DNA of 64,000 nucleotides from Chryseobacterium jejuense (GCF_017877355.1 NZ_JAGIPR010000002.1:248001-312000); one strand, 5' to 3'. Shown: positions 1-8,911, numbered from the stretch's first letter. Notes: a model not told the origin generated them from the sequence alone. Numbers and translations are program-made.

Positions 1-1
1 T

Positions 2-190
2 ACTTTGAAAGGAAAAACAAGCCCGGTTACTTTCCCTGCTAAAATTTCTTACAGCAAGGGAGTGGTAAGTTTAGTATCTAACAAATTCTCTTTCGACAGA
101 CAGAAATTTGATGTTGCTTACAAGTCTACAATGCAGGATGTTTTTGTGAAAGATGATATTGATATGGTAGTAAAAGTAACTGCTCAATAA
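2..190 (+). CDS. YceI family protein, C-terminal part (cut by window start)
   Basis: Open from the left edge to TAA at 188-190; the true start lies outside the window. The visible 62 residues contain the end of a YceI lipocalin-like beta-barrel: a strand pair beginning TLKGKTSPVTFPA, then SFDRQKFDVAY and a tail with VFVKDDIDMVVKV. The same pattern (TLKGVRKTITFPA, SLNRRDFKVFY, YFIKDEMDIQFKV) closes the next gene, so the two are tandem paralogues. YceI proteins are periplasmic and bind isoprenoid or amphiphilic ligands; the ligand here is unknown. Confidence 0.85.
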   Translation, partial: TLKGKTSPVTFPAKISYSKGVVSLVSNKFSFDRQKFDVAYKSTMQDVFVKDDIDMVVKVTAQ

Positions 191-211
191 ATTAATCAAA
201 AAAAGATTGTT

Positions 212-240
212 AAAAGTGTAGAAGTTCTACACTTTTTTTT
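212..240 (+). terminator. Intrinsic terminator after the first YceI gene
   Basis: A perfect 10-bp stem (AAAAGTGTAG / CTACACTTTT) with a 5-nt loop is followed by a T run, 22 bases after the stop codon. A TAnnTTTG-type element, TATTTTTG at 240-247, begins at the end of the T run and may start the next gene. Confidence 0.85.
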
Positions 241-268
241 ATTTTTGTTGAATTGTAAATAAAAAAGA

Positions 269-895
269 ATGAAAAGATTACTATTGTTTGCTATGGTGTG
301 CGCAAGCATATCATTTGTTTCTGCCCAAAGGAAATTTGATAAAGTTTCAAAAGTGACTTCATCAGAGATCAGGTGGTGGGGATATAAGGTTGTAAAAACT
401 GAGGCTTCCTCCCATTCAGGAACGATAAAATTAAAAAGTGGAAAATTCAACTTCGATCATACTGTATTGGTAGATGGTGAATTTATAATAGATATGAGAA
501 GTATGATGGCTGGTGATGTTTCTGATGAAGATCAGATCAAACTAACCAATGACCTGAAAAGTACGAACTTTTTTGAAGTGAAGAAATTCCCGGTTGCCAA
601 ATTCCATTTGACTAAAATTATTCCATTAGCAAACAGTGAGTATAACTCTACAGTATACGGAGATCTTACCCTTAAAGGTGTGAGAAAAACCATTACTTTC
701 CCAGCGAATGTATATGTAACTCAGTTTACTACAGTGATTGAATCTGCGAAGTTCTCTCTCAACAGAAGAGACTTTAAAGTATTCTATCAGTCTTCATTAA
801 AAGATTACTTCATCAAGGACGAAATGGATATTCAGTTTAAAGTGTCTACTGAAAAGCTGGATAACGAAAACAGAGTTCCTGCAAAGAAGAAATAA
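269..895 (+). CDS. YceI family periplasmic protein
   Basis: 208 residues with a Sec signal peptide (about residues 1-19, cleavage after VSA), then a YceI domain to about residue 195. YceI folds are lipocalin-like barrels that bind long isoprenoid or lipid ligands in the periplasm. The fold is supported by KFNFDHTVLVDGEFIIDM near the start, the TLKGVRKTITFPA strand and SLNRRDFKVFYQSSLKDYF near the end, matching the upstream partial gene. A basic tail (PAKKK) follows. The protein is probably a duplicate of its neighbour. Its physiological role cannot be read from the sequence. Confidence 0.88.
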   Translation: MKRLLLFAMVCASISFVSAQRKFDKVSKVTSSEIRWWGYKVVKTEASSHSGTIKLKSGKFNFDHTVLVDGEFIIDMRSMMAGDVSDEDQIKLTNDLKSTNFFEVKKFPVAKFHLTKIIPLANSEYNSTVYGDLTLKGVRKTITFPANVYVTQFTTVIESAKFSLNRRDFKVFYQSSLKDYFIKDEMDIQFKVSTEKLDNENRVPAKKK

Positions 896-914
896 AATAA
901 AATTAAATGTTGAT

Positions 915-945
915 AAAAAAGCAGTTCTTAGGAGCTGTTTTTTTT
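915..945 (+). terminator. Intrinsic terminator after YceI
   Basis: AAAAAGCAGTTC pairs with GAGCTGTTTTT (two G-U pairs) around a TTAG loop and runs into eight Ts. The rest of the gap to 1181 is AT-rich with nothing else I can name. Confidence 0.75.
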
Positions 946-1181
946 GTTGAATGATGTCGTTTCCGATTGTGATATTTATCAGAGGGATAGCTTTTGTATG
1001 CTTTAGATTCTTGCAGAATAGCAAAGCGCGGGCATAGTGTACTGTATTTCTTTTTGATATTCTGAAAGAATCTCAGCATAGTTTAGAAGGCAGTATAGTC
1101 CTTTAAATAATTAAAAAATTATAGGTTAAATTCTTTTTAATCTCAATAGCCGCTTTTCTGCATTTTTTATAAATTAGTAGG

Positions 1182-1850
1182 ATGAAAATTTATGTTGTAA
1201 GCGGTCTTGGAGCAGACTTCAAGGTACTTGAAAGATTACAATTTCCCAAGCATTGTGAACTTATTTTTATAGACTGGCTCATCCCGGAAAAAAATGAGCC
1301 TTTTCATGCTTATGTAGAAAGAATGGCAGAGAAAGTAGATACTTCGGAGCCATTCTGTTTGGTTGGGTATTCTTTTGGCGGAATTATGGTTCAGGAGATC
1401 AATCGTTTGAAACCAGCCGAAAAAGTAGTCATTCTGGGAAGCATCAAATCTGATAAAGAAAAATCCAAATTCATAAAGACTGGGGAAGTAACTAAAATCC
1501 CTAGAATATTACCCGTAGGACTGTTTAATACAAGGGCGGCCAATGTATATGCCGTACTCAGAAAATTATTTGATCCTAAAAATCCGAGGATCTTTCAATA
1601 TTTCAGAGTAAGAGATCCTTATTATCTGAAATGGTCTGTAGAAAAGGTTGCTGAATGGAAATTTGAAGAGAATCCAAAGGTCATTCAGATATTGGGGGAT
1701 AAGGATATTGTTTTTCCAATCAGAAATTCAAAACCTGATTATATAATTAAAGGAGGAACACATCTGTTTCCGGCCACTAAAGCCAAAGAGGTTTCTAAAA
1801 TCCTGAATGAAATATTCAGTGAAAAAGCAATAATGTTATTAGATGAATAA
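1182..1850 (+). CDS. Alpha/beta hydrolase
   Basis: 222-residue cytoplasmic protein of the alpha/beta hydrolase fold. The nucleophile elbow is GYSFGG with Ser64. A likely acid is in GDKD (about 172-175) and the catalytic His in GGTHLF (about 194). There is no signal peptide and only a short lid. The opening MKIYVVSGLGADFKVLERL has the strand-1 / oxyanion turn seen in small serine esterases of this superfamily. The substrate is unknown. It is a single gene between YceI and amtB. Confidence 0.8.
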   Translation: MKIYVVSGLGADFKVLERLQFPKHCELIFIDWLIPEKNEPFHAYVERMAEKVDTSEPFCLVGYSFGGIMVQEINRLKPAEKVVILGSIKSDKEKSKFIKTGEVTKIPRILPVGLFNTRAANVYAVLRKLFDPKNPRIFQYFRVRDPYYLKWSVEKVAEWKFEENPKVIQILGDKDIVFPIRNSKPDYIIKGGTHLFPATKAKEVSKILNEIFSEKAIMLLDE

Positions 1851-1901
1851 TTTTTAATGGGGTATTTGTTGAATAAATAGCTTTTTTATGATATTTATAT
1901 G

Positions 1902-1909
1902 TAATTTTG
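1902..1909 (+). promoter_or_regulatory. Candidate -7 element for amtB
   Basis: TAATTTTG matches the Bacteroidetes TAnnTTTG -7 consensus, 21 bases before the chosen ATG. It covers a possible in-frame TTG at 1907, which argues against that start. I see no convincing TTG at -33. Confidence 0.55.
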
Positions 1910-1930
1910 ATAGGGTTAAATATAAATTTT

Positions 1931-3274
1931 ATGAAAATAGGATTAAAATGGATCGTTTCATTCTCACTTATTGCATTGGTTGCTATTGGAGGCTTGTTCT
2001 GGAATCCGGTTACAGATATTTCTGATAAAGGAGCGTTTTTAACTGAAGATAAAATTGTAGGAGCAGATGTAGCCTGGATTTTAGCAGCAGCAGGACTTGT
2101 ATTGCTGATGACGCCGGGATTATCCTTTTTTTATGGAGGAATGGTAGGCAGGAAGAATGTAATTTCTACCATGCTACAGAGTTTTATTGCGTTAGGGGTT
2201 ATTTCTATGGTTTGGGTGGTGGTTGGCTTTTCATTATCCTTCGGTGAATCTCTGGGGATTACCATTGCCGGGAAACATTATGGGATTATTGGAAATCCGT
2301 TAAGCTATCCTTTTTTTTATGGAGTAGGGAATCTGCCGCATAGCATGATGGCACCCACTATTCCTTTTATTCTGTTTGCCTTATTCCAGATGAAATTTGC
2401 CGTTATTACTCCTGCAATTATTACCGGATCTTTTGCAGAACGGGTTCGTTTCATTTCTTACCTTTTATTCATTGTTCTGTTCAGTATTTGTATTTATACT
2501 CCGCTTTGTCATATGGTATGGCATCCTGACGGTCTTTTAAACAAATATTTTGGTGTGAAAGATTTTGCAGGTGGTACTGTTGTGCATATGAGTGCTGGTT
2601 TTGCAGCACTTGCAGGAGCTTTGGTATTGGGAAAACGGAAAAATCCGCATCATGAACCTTCTAATATTCCCTATGTACTTCTGGGTACAGGAATGCTGTG
2701 GTTCGGATGGTTTGGATTTAATGCAGGATCTGCTTTAAGTGCTTCTGCTTCTGCAGCAACTGCTTTTGGAACTACTACCATTGCTTCAGCTTCTGCCATG
2801 ATGACCTGGATATTTTTTGACAGGATCAACGGGAGGAGCATATCTGCCCTGGGAGCATGTATTGGTGCGGTGGTAGGTCTTGTGGCTATTACACCCGGAT
2901 GTGGATTTGTCAGTATTCAGGAGAGTCTTTTCATAGGGTTTATTTCTGCCATTGTTTCTAATCTGATGGTCAATTGGAAAGCCTTAAACAGAGTAGATGA
3001 TACCCTGGATGTTTTTGCCTGTCATGGAGTAGGAGGTATTATGGGAATGATTCTGACGGCCATTTTTGCTCATGGTGAAAAAGCAAGCCTTCTTCATGGT
3101 GGCGTTGAGGTATTCCTTCATCATCTGGCTGCATTATTTCTGGTGTCTGCATTTACTTTTCTCGGATCTTTGTTGTTGTATAAAGTTACCAATGCCATCA
3201 TTACATTAAGAGTTTCGGAGGAATCTGAAAATATGGGACTTGATCTTTCCCAACATCAGGAGCGCTTTAATTGA
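1931..3274 (+). CDS. amtB: Ammonium transporter (Amt/Rh family)
   Basis: 447 residues from ATG at 1931; the TTG eight codons upstream lies inside the promoter element. An N-terminal hydrophobic segment precedes about eleven membrane helices. Amt signatures are present: MTPGLSFFYGGMVGRKNV near residue 60, SFAERVRF, DFAGGTVVHMSAGFAALAG with the first pore histidine, and FACHGVGGIMGM with the second. The channel moves NH4+/NH3 across the inner membrane for nitrogen assimilation. No glnK (PII) gene follows, although amtB-glnK pairing is common, so control by a PII protein encoded elsewhere is possible. Monocistronic, convergent with the azoreductase. Confidence 0.95.
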   Translation: MKIGLKWIVSFSLIALVAIGGLFWNPVTDISDKGAFLTEDKIVGADVAWILAAAGLVLLMTPGLSFFYGGMVGRKNVISTMLQSFIALGVISMVWVVVGFSLSFGESLGITIAGKHYGIIGNPLSYPFFYGVGNLPHSMMAPTIPFILFALFQMKFAVITPAIITGSFAERVRFISYLLFIVLFSICIYTPLCHMVWHPDGLLNKYFGVKDFAGGTVVHMSAGFAALAGALVLGKRKNPHHEPSNIPYVLLGTGMLWFGWFGFNAGSALSASASAATAFGTTTIASASAMMTWIFFDRINGRSISALGACIGAVVGLVAITPGCGFVSIQESLFIGFISAIVSNLMVNWKALNRVDDTLDVFACHGVGGIMGMILTAIFAHGEKASLLHGGVEVFLHHLAALFLVSAFTFLGSLLLYKVTNAIITLRVSEESENMGLDLSQHQERFN

Positions 3275-3287
3275 TGAATAAAAAATA

Positions 3288-3306
3288 GAGCCTTATCTGA
3301 AGGCTT
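3288..3306. terminator. Small hairpin between convergent amtB and azoreductase
   Basis: AGCCTT-ATCTG-AAGGCT stem-loop. On the minus strand it is followed by a T-rich run, suiting the azoreductase gene; on the plus strand the T run is missing. Confidence 0.5.
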
Positions 3307-3324
3307 CGATTAAAAAATATCATA

Positions 3325-3948
3325 TTATGCGATAGAATGAATGGCATTGAAGATTTCATTTTTTGAGTTTTCAAAGATTTCGCCGCCAAATTCTTCGTTA
3401 TCTAATGAAAAGATGGTCGTGTCTGTAATTCCCATGATTCCTAAAATATGTTTCAGATAGGTCGTCTGAAAATTGACATGTCCGTTTTTTTCATTTTCAC
3501 CATATCCGGTGTCGCCGCGGGTTGATAATATAAATGCTTTTTTGTTTTCAAGCAGTCCTACATAATCACCATCAGGAACTCCGGATCTGAATTTCCACGT
3601 TTCATTAATTCTCATGATCTGATCTATATAGGCTTTTAATCCACTCGGGATAGACCAGTTGTACATGGGAACTCCAATAACATACACATCATGTTCTTTA
3701 AGCTCTTTTATCAATTCATCACTTAGTTGTAAAGCTTTTCTGTTTTCTTCTGTTCTGTCTGGTGTTTTTTTAAACGCACCGGCAATCCACCCTTCATCAA
3801 TATTGGGAATGCTGTCAATTCCGGTTTCCCTGTAAGTGAATATATCGGAAGGACATTTTGTTTTCCAGTTTTCTACAAAAAGTTGGGTTAGTTTTCTGCT
3901 GTAAGATCTTTCACTTCTTACACTGGCATTGATAATCAGTATTTTCAT
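3325..3948 (-). CDS. azoR: FMN-dependent NADH-azoreductase-like flavoprotein
   Basis: 207 residues with a flavodoxin-like fold. The N-terminal MKILIINASVRSERSYSRKL is the phosphate-binding loop for FMN; VPMYNWSIPSGLKAYIDQIMR is the AzoR/NQO1-type flavin site; STRGDTGYG follows at mid-length. The family reduces quinones and azo compounds with NAD(P)H and protects against electrophile or thiol stress. It lies 60 bases downstream of a Crp-family regulator on the same strand, so the pair is probably co-transcribed and the regulator may control it. Confidence 0.8.
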   Translation of the reverse strand: MKILIINASVRSERSYSRKLTQLFVENWKTKCPSDIFTYRETGIDSIPNIDEGWIAGAFKKTPDRTEENRKALQLSDELIKELKEHDVYVIGVPMYNWSIPSGLKAYIDQIMRINETWKFRSGVPDGDYVGLLENKKAFILSTRGDTGYGENEKNGHVNFQTTYLKHILGIMGITDTTIFSLDNEEFGGEIFENSKNEIFNAIHSIA

Positions 3949-4008
3949 TTGTTATGATTTTATAACAACAAAATTCCTGATTAATCATTAGGTAAAAATT
4001 GATCTAGT

Positions 4009-4587
4009 TCAAGAGGATTTATTTTTTTTCCTGATCCTGCTTATAAATTCTGCAGATACGCCTAAATAGGAAGCTATTAAATATTGTGGAACTCTGGAGG
4101 CAATATCCGGATAGGTTTCCATAAAATCATAATATCTCTGTTCCGCCTTAAGCATGTGGTTAAAAACAATTCTTTTCTCAAGAGTTCCCAAATAGCCTTC
4201 TAAAATAATTCTGAAGTATTTTTCCAAAGAGGGAATTTTTTCCAGCATTTTTTGAAAAGAGGGTTGACTGATCTGCAGAAGAGTTGTCTTTTCAACAGCC
4301 TGTATATTGTAAATGGATGCTTTTTGTTTGGAGAAACTGGAGATGTCGGTAGCCCACCAATGGTCAATAGCTAAAAAAAGAATTTCTTCATTTCCGTTTT
4401 CAGTATTGATGCAAAAAGCCTTTAAAACCCCTGAAACAATATAGCTGTCATGTCGGCAGATTTCTCCGTTTCTTAACAGGAAATCACCTTTTTCCAATGT
4501 TTTCTCTGTCCAGAAACTTTTACAAAGGGAAATCTCTTCCGGACTCAGTGTAACATGCTGTGTAATGCTCTTAATTAATGTTTCCAT
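4009..4587 (-). CDS. Crp/Fnr family transcriptional regulator
   Basis: 192 residues: an N-terminal cyclic-nucleotide-binding-like barrel (KGDFLLRNGEICRHDSYIVSGVLKAF), a long dimer helix, and a C-terminal helix-turn-helix (IASYLGVSAEFISRIRKK) of the type common in Bacteroidetes. Residues for cAMP are not clearly conserved, so the effector is unknown. Starts at ATG 4587 about 60 bases after a TATTTTTG element and is divergent from sdaA. Co-orientation with the azoreductase suggests local control of a redox enzyme (inference). Confidence 0.85.
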   Translation of the reverse strand: METLIKSITQHVTLSPEEISLCKSFWTEKTLEKGDFLLRNGEICRHDSYIVSGVLKAFCINTENGNEEILFLAIDHWWATDISSFSKQKASIYNIQAVEKTTLLQISQPSFQKMLEKIPSLEKYFRIILEGYLGTLEKRIVFNHMLKAEQRYYDFMETYPDIASRVPQYLIASYLGVSAEFISRIRKKNKSS

Positions 4588-4651
4588 TCAAAATAATTTA
4601 AAGAGAACTTGGTCATGGAGATGAAACAGATAAAAGATATTGGCTAATTTA

Positions 4652-4659
4652 CAAAAATA
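4652..4659 (-). promoter_or_regulatory. Candidate -7 element for the Crp-family gene
   Basis: TATTTTTG on the minus strand fits TAnnTTTG and would give a leader of about 60 nt. It is divergent from the sdaA promoter 80 bases away. Confidence 0.5.
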
Positions 4660-4739
4660 CAGGTTAGCCATTTATTATATTCATGATGAAGGGCTGCTAA
4701 TTGTGAAGTTTTACTATGCATATTATAAGATTTATCATG

Positions 4740-4747
4740 TATCTTTG
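4740..4747 (+). promoter_or_regulatory. Candidate -7 element for sdaA
   Basis: TATCTTTG fits TAnnTTTG and lies 25 bases before ATG 4773. It falls inside the longer reading frame that begins at 4716, so the later start is preferred. Confidence 0.6.
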
Positions 4748-4772
4748 CTTTGAGGAAAATGAAGAATCATTT

Positions 4773-6191
4773 ATGGAATCAATATCGGTTTTTGAGATTA
4801 TTAAAGTAGGGATAGGTCCGTCCAGTTCGCATACGATGGGGCCATGGAATGCAGCATCTGCATTTATCAGGATTATAAAAAGAGAAAGATCAATAGAGGA
4901 AGTAAAAGAAGTCTTTCTTGAGTTCTTTGGCTCACTTGCGAAAACGGGAATCGGACACGGAACAGATATTGCAGGAATGCTTGGTCTGAATGGAGAAGAT
5001 TATAAGACGATCAATACTACCAAAATTGACGAGAAAGTAGATTACATCAAGAGTACTCAAACCATCAATCTTGGTGGCGAGAAGGTGATTCCGTTTATTT
5101 ATGGGCATCATCTGATCCTGAATATGAAGAAATCTCTTGATTTTCACCCGAATGGAATGATCTTCAGAGCTGTTTTTGAGGATGGAACCGAGCTTGTTCA
5201 GGACTTCTATTCTGTAGGAGGTGGTTTTATTGCCAGTCAGGAGAAAAACTCAATTCAAAAACAATGTGTACGTACATTGTATCCTTGTCATAAAGCTTCG
5301 GATATTGCAAAATACTGTGAAAAGCTTGGGCTTAGCAAAATATCAGATTTAATTTTTATCAACGAAGAAAGCTGGAGAACTCAGGAAGAGACGAAAGCAG
5401 AAGCTTTGTATATCTGGCAGCAAATCAAGGAGTGTATTTACAAAGGAGTCAATAAGGAAGGTATACTTCCGGGAGGATTAAATGTTTCCAGAAGAGCAGC
5501 AGGAATCAACAGGAAGCTGCTTGGAGATAAAATATATAAGAATAAAGATGAATGGTTTCAGCAGGTTGTGGATGCCGAAGAAAACTTTACCAATATCAAT
5601 AAATGGATTGCCTGTTTTGCACTGGCAGTGAATGAGGAGAATGCGAGCTTCGGAAGAATTATTACAGCACCTACTAATGGAGCAAGTGGTGTAATTCCGG
5701 CAGTTTTGATGTATTCTCAGGCGTTTACAGATTCTATCAGTGAAGATGATATCATTCGCTTCTTATTGGTGGCAGGAGAAATAGGGACATTATTCAAGAA
5801 AAATGCGACGATCTCAGCAGCAATGGGAGGCTGTCAGGCAGAAATCGGAGTTTCATCTGCTATGGCTGCAGCGGGGCTTACAGAGATTTTAGGTGGAAGC
5901 GTTGGGCAGGTATTGATGGCCGCAGAAATTGCTATGGAGCATCACCTTGGATTAACATGTGACCCTATCAGAGGATTGGTACAGATCCCTTGTATTGAAA
6001 GAAATACAATGGGTGCTATGAAGGCCATTACAGCTGCCAATATTGCATTGGAAAGTGATCCTGCCAAAGCAAAAGTAACTTTGGATGAAGTAATTCAGAC
6101 GATGTGGGAAACCGCTCTTTCGATGAGTGACCGTTTCAAAGAAACTTCTGAAGGCGGATTGGCGATTGCCGTGAATGTTCCGGAATGTTAA
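4773..6191 (+). CDS. sdaA: L-serine ammonia-lyase (iron-sulfur type, single chain)
   Basis: 472 residues from ATG 4773, where the family N-terminus MESISVFEIIKVGIGPSSSH begins. The enzyme converts L-serine to pyruvate and ammonia with a [4Fe-4S] cluster. The beta domain comes first (GPSSSHTMGP near residue 15), then the alpha domain with TAPTNGASGVIPAVLMY. Three cysteines expected to bind the cluster lie in GGCQAEIG, LTCDPIRG and IPCIERN. The fused alpha-beta form has normal length. Monocistronic with its own terminator. Probably feeds serine into pyruvate metabolism. Confidence 0.95.
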   Translation: MESISVFEIIKVGIGPSSSHTMGPWNAASAFIRIIKRERSIEEVKEVFLEFFGSLAKTGIGHGTDIAGMLGLNGEDYKTINTTKIDEKVDYIKSTQTINLGGEKVIPFIYGHHLILNMKKSLDFHPNGMIFRAVFEDGTELVQDFYSVGGGFIASQEKNSIQKQCVRTLYPCHKASDIAKYCEKLGLSKISDLIFINEESWRTQEETKAEALYIWQQIKECIYKGVNKEGILPGGLNVSRRAAGINRKLLGDKIYKNKDEWFQQVVDAEENFTNINKWIACFALAVNEENASFGRIITAPTNGASGVIPAVLMYSQAFTDSISEDDIIRFLLVAGEIGTLFKKNATISAAMGGCQAEIGVSSAMAAAGLTEILGGSVGQVLMAAEIAMEHHLGLTCDPIRGLVQIPCIERNTMGAMKAITAANIALESDPAKAKVTLDEVIQTMWETALSMSDRFKETSEGGLAIAVNVPEC

Positions 6192-6217
6192 TTGAGAGTA
6201 TTTATTTACAATATCAA

Positions 6218-6249
6218 AATCCTTAGATTGCTTGTCTAAGGATTTTTTG
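6218..6249 (+). terminator. Intrinsic terminator of sdaA
   Basis: AAATCCTTAGA / TCTAAGGATTT stem with a short loop and a T run, 27 bases after the stop codon. Confidence 0.88.
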
Positions 6250-6276
6250 TTGGATATATTGATTTGTTGTGAGGTA

Positions 6277-6334
6277 TAACCACCCCGTCAAAAATTTAAA
6301 GAATTTTTGCCCCCCTCCGGAAGAGGGGAATGAT
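6277..6334 (+). repeat. REP-like dispersed repeat, copy 1
   Basis: Begins AACCACCCCGTCAAAAATT, has an internal AAATT/AATTT hairpin, then a C-rich / G-rich hairpin (CCCCTCCGGAAGAGGGG). The reverse complement of 34493-34555 begins with the same 19 bases and has the same two-hairpin plan. It lies between sdaA and the serine hydrolase gene, outside any coding region I trust. Confidence 0.75.
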
Positions 6335-6364
6335 TACGTTTTCAACTGGAGTATTTGTGAAAAG

Positions 6365-8017
6365 CTACTTATTGGAGTGTTTTTTATTGAATACATATGT
6401 TTTTCCGCCTTGTATCATTTTGAGTTGGTGGTTTTCAGGATTGAAAGTGAGTTTTATTCCCGCTTTTTCAAAGGTAAACTGGTCTCTTTCTGCGGCAGTC
6501 AACGGAAACTCTGCCTGATTGGTAGCCTGAGCATATAATCCTTCTTCTTTGACGAATATTTTTAAGCTTAAATCAATATCCTTTGAAGTGTAATCACCCA
6601 CATATTTTTCCAGATCAGCAACAGGAATTTTAGCATTATTAAATACCGGATATTGATAATCCCTGCCATATACCAGATTCATAAGGGCAATGTAGAAACT
6701 GTTGTGTGGAAAGTTCTGACCATTAATAGTTATGGCATATGATAATTGATCTGTGGGTTCAAAGGTTAAGATAGAATGACTTCCTGCTGTATCTCCTCCA
6801 TGTCCGTAGGAAATAATATTGTAGAAGGGAACTTTCATGATCCCAGACCCAAATACTTTTTCTTTTTTATTGGAAATCATCATATCAAGAGTTTCTTTCT
6901 TTATGAATTTACCATTGAATAAAGCATTGATGAAAATATTCAGGTCTTCCGGAGTAGAGGTGATATCTCCCAATCCGATACAATTGTGAAAATCAAAATC
7001 TTTAACTTCTGTCCAGCTATCTTTTATAAATTCATAGGATCTGAAAATATTCTTCGGATTATCGAGTACAGAAAAAGTATGAGGCATAGGAGCTTTGTTC
7101 AATATATTTTCCTTTAAGATCTCATTATAAGGCTTGTTATGGATCTTTTCCAATATTCTGCTCAGTAGGAAATAGGCAGAGTTGGAATACCTCGCCCTTT
7201 CTCCGGGTTTAGATTGTATATCATTTTTTTTGATCACTTCAATAATGGCTTTGTCACCTACCGGACCTTCAAATAGCCAATTGTTTTTACCTGCTTTTCC
7301 TACATAATCTCCCAATCCGCTGGTATGATTCAGCATGGTTTGGATCGTGATCTTTTTAGCATTGGGAATTTCAGGATAGAATGTTGAAAGAGGCTCGGTA
7401 AGACTTAGTTTTCCCTGTTCTATAAGCTGAAAAAGCATCACTGCAGTCATAAGTTTACTGATGGAACCTATCTGATATCCGGTATTTTGGTCATAGGTTG
7501 TATTCGCAGGCAGCAGGTTTTGGCCAAAGTCTCTCTTATAAATTGGTGTTCCGTTTCTGAAAATAGCTATACTTCCGATTTCCTGATTATTCTGAACCAT
7601 ATAGTTTAAGAAGTCATCAATTTTTTGAGTGTTGATTGCTTTTCCGTTGAGGTAAGGGATGTTAGAACTCTCCGGTTTGCTATCTCTGTAAAGGTTAAGA
7701 GCTATTGTTCTTCCATTCTGAATCAGGTTTCCTTCAAAATGATCTGTTTTATAGATTCCTTTGTAACCTGCATTGATACTTCCTATTTCAAAACTGAGCT
7801 CATTATTGTTGAAATCTGTTTTTTCTACAGGAATTTCCCTTGAACTTTGTTTGGGGCTGATAAGAATAGAAGTGTAAGCTTTTGATTTTTTTGATATTTT
7901 AAAGATAACAGGAAGTTTAATGCTTTGGGTATCCAATTCACCGTTCCAGGTTCCTTCAATTTGGGCGTAAGAAATCTGTGCCAGACATGCCAGCACCAAT
8001 AATAATTTGATTTTCAT
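6365..8017 (-). CDS. Secreted serine hydrolase, beta-lactamase/class C PBP-like
   Basis: 550 residues. A signal peptide (cleavage after ISYA, about 18) is followed by a beta-sandwich domain (about 20-115), a class C beta-lactamase-like domain (about 130-440) and a C-terminal barrel (about 450-545). Catalytic motifs: SISK with Ser185 and Lys188, YSN at 277-279, and HGG at 406-408. Members include D-aminopeptidases, esterases and PBP4-like enzymes, so the substrate is open. Last gene of a three-gene operon, 6 bases after the Yip1-like gene. A role in envelope or peptide turnover is inferred. Confidence 0.85.
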   Translation of the reverse strand: MKIKLLLVLACLAQISYAQIEGTWNGELDTQSIKLPVIFKISKKSKAYTSILISPKQSSREIPVEKTDFNNNELSFEIGSINAGYKGIYKTDHFEGNLIQNGRTIALNLYRDSKPESSNIPYLNGKAINTQKIDDFLNYMVQNNQEIGSIAIFRNGTPIYKRDFGQNLLPANTTYDQNTGYQIGSISKLMTAVMLFQLIEQGKLSLTEPLSTFYPEIPNAKKITIQTMLNHTSGLGDYVGKAGKNNWLFEGPVGDKAIIEVIKKNDIQSKPGERARYSNSAYFLLSRILEKIHNKPYNEILKENILNKAPMPHTFSVLDNPKNIFRSYEFIKDSWTEVKDFDFHNCIGLGDITSTPEDLNIFINALFNGKFIKKETLDMMISNKKEKVFGSGIMKVPFYNIISYGHGGDTAGSHSILTFEPTDQLSYAITINGQNFPHNSFYIALMNLVYGRDYQYPVFNNAKIPVADLEKYVGDYTSKDIDLSLKIFVKEEGLYAQATNQAEFPLTAAERDQFTFEKAGIKLTFNPENHQLKMIQGGKTYVFNKKHSNK

Positions 8018-8023
8018 GGTATT

Positions 8024-8605
8024 TTAAATAATTTTATTAATTATGACTTGACAGACTAAAGTGCTCACCAATGAAACAACACAGAAGAGCACAATATGCT
8101 GCCATTTTTTGATATTGGTTGCTGTTTTAAACCCATTATAAAAAAGAGTGATGCTATAGATCAAAGTGATAATGGAAATAAGAGTCATGGAGATCATAAT
8201 CAGGAAATCCAGAAAAGGAAAGGTTCCTGAAGGATCAGACTCATACTTGATAACATTTTTTCCAGCAAGCTTAATGTATGATATTTTTCCAATGCATTGA
8301 AAAAGGATCAGAGCAAGTTGGGAGATTAAAACGGTATTCACAATATCAATGATTCTTGTTTTACTGTTTAGAATTTTGCCTAAAATAAAAAGAACTACAA
8401 TCGCAGCCAGAAAGCTTAGAAGGGTAGTAGTTGCTATTATTTTGAATGAAGCATTCTCCACATTGCTGATTCTGTAAATACTTGTAAAGGCAGTATTTGT
8501 CCAATATCCTGTTGCAATGGAAAGAATAACGGCCAAAATTCCGGTAAGGAGAAGATGTTTTTCATCAAACCTTTCAAACGGATTAAAAATAGTTTTCCAG
8601 TTCAT
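8024..8605 (-). CDS. Yip1-like integral membrane protein
   Basis: 193 residues with five predicted membrane helices, starting near residues 18-35, 57-78, 90-105, 130-152 and 168-190. The N-terminal MNWKTIFNPFERFDEKHLL and the helix layout resemble bacterial Yip1-domain proteins; this rests on pattern only. It sits between the DUF2089 regulator (11-base gap) and the serine hydrolase (6-base gap). No enzymatic motif is visible. Confidence 0.6.
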   Translation of the reverse strand: MNWKTIFNPFERFDEKHLLLTGILAVILSIATGYWTNTAFTSIYRISNVENASFKIIATTTLLSFLAAIVVLFILGKILNSKTRIIDIVNTVLISQLALILFQCIGKISYIKLAGKNVIKYESDPSGTFPFLDFLIMISMTLISIITLIYSITLFYNGFKTATNIKKWQHIVLFCVVSLVSTLVCQVIINKII

Positions 8606-8616
8606 TGTGTATAGGT

Positions 8617-8889
8617 TTACAGGTTATTTTTAAGTTGTTCAATCTTGGTAATCAGGTCATCCATTTTATTTCTCATGGTTGGGTAGGATAGACCTGCCTG
8701 CTTGGCCATTTCTTTAATGCTTCCGCTGGACAGGAAGAAATTAAGGATAAAATCCTGTTCATCACGATTCAGTTTTAGAAGAACCGGAAGTTCATAATCT
8801 CCGCTTACCTCAGTTTTACAGCTTGGGCATTTCATTTGGCTTACGTTAAGAGTGTTGTCACAGCTTGGGCAGACTATCGGTAACTTCAT
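8617..8889 (-). CDS. DUF2089 family zinc-ribbon regulator
   Basis: 90 residues. An N-terminal zinc ribbon carries two CxxC pairs (CPSC and CPSC), followed by a helix-turn-helix (GSIKEMAKQAGLSYPTMRNKMDDLI). DUF2089 proteins are small regulators usually encoded beside membrane genes whose expression they control. Here it leads the Yip1-like / serine hydrolase operon. The upstream region carries AT-rich direct repeats that could be its operator. Confidence 0.85.
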   Translation of the reverse strand: MKLPIVCPSCDNTLNVSQMKCPSCKTEVSGDYELPVLLKLNRDEQDFILNFFLSSGSIKEMAKQAGLSYPTMRNKMDDLITKIEQLKNNL

Positions 8890-8911
8890 TGAATTTATTT
8901 TTTACGAAAAT

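Noticed and set aside
1907..1930. Longer N-terminus of amtB starting at TTG 1907
   Set aside because: The TTG is part of the TAATTTTG promoter element; the ATG at 1931 starts a typical Amt N-terminus. The same reasoning moved the starts of sdaA, tsaE and, less firmly, the CPA2 antiporter.
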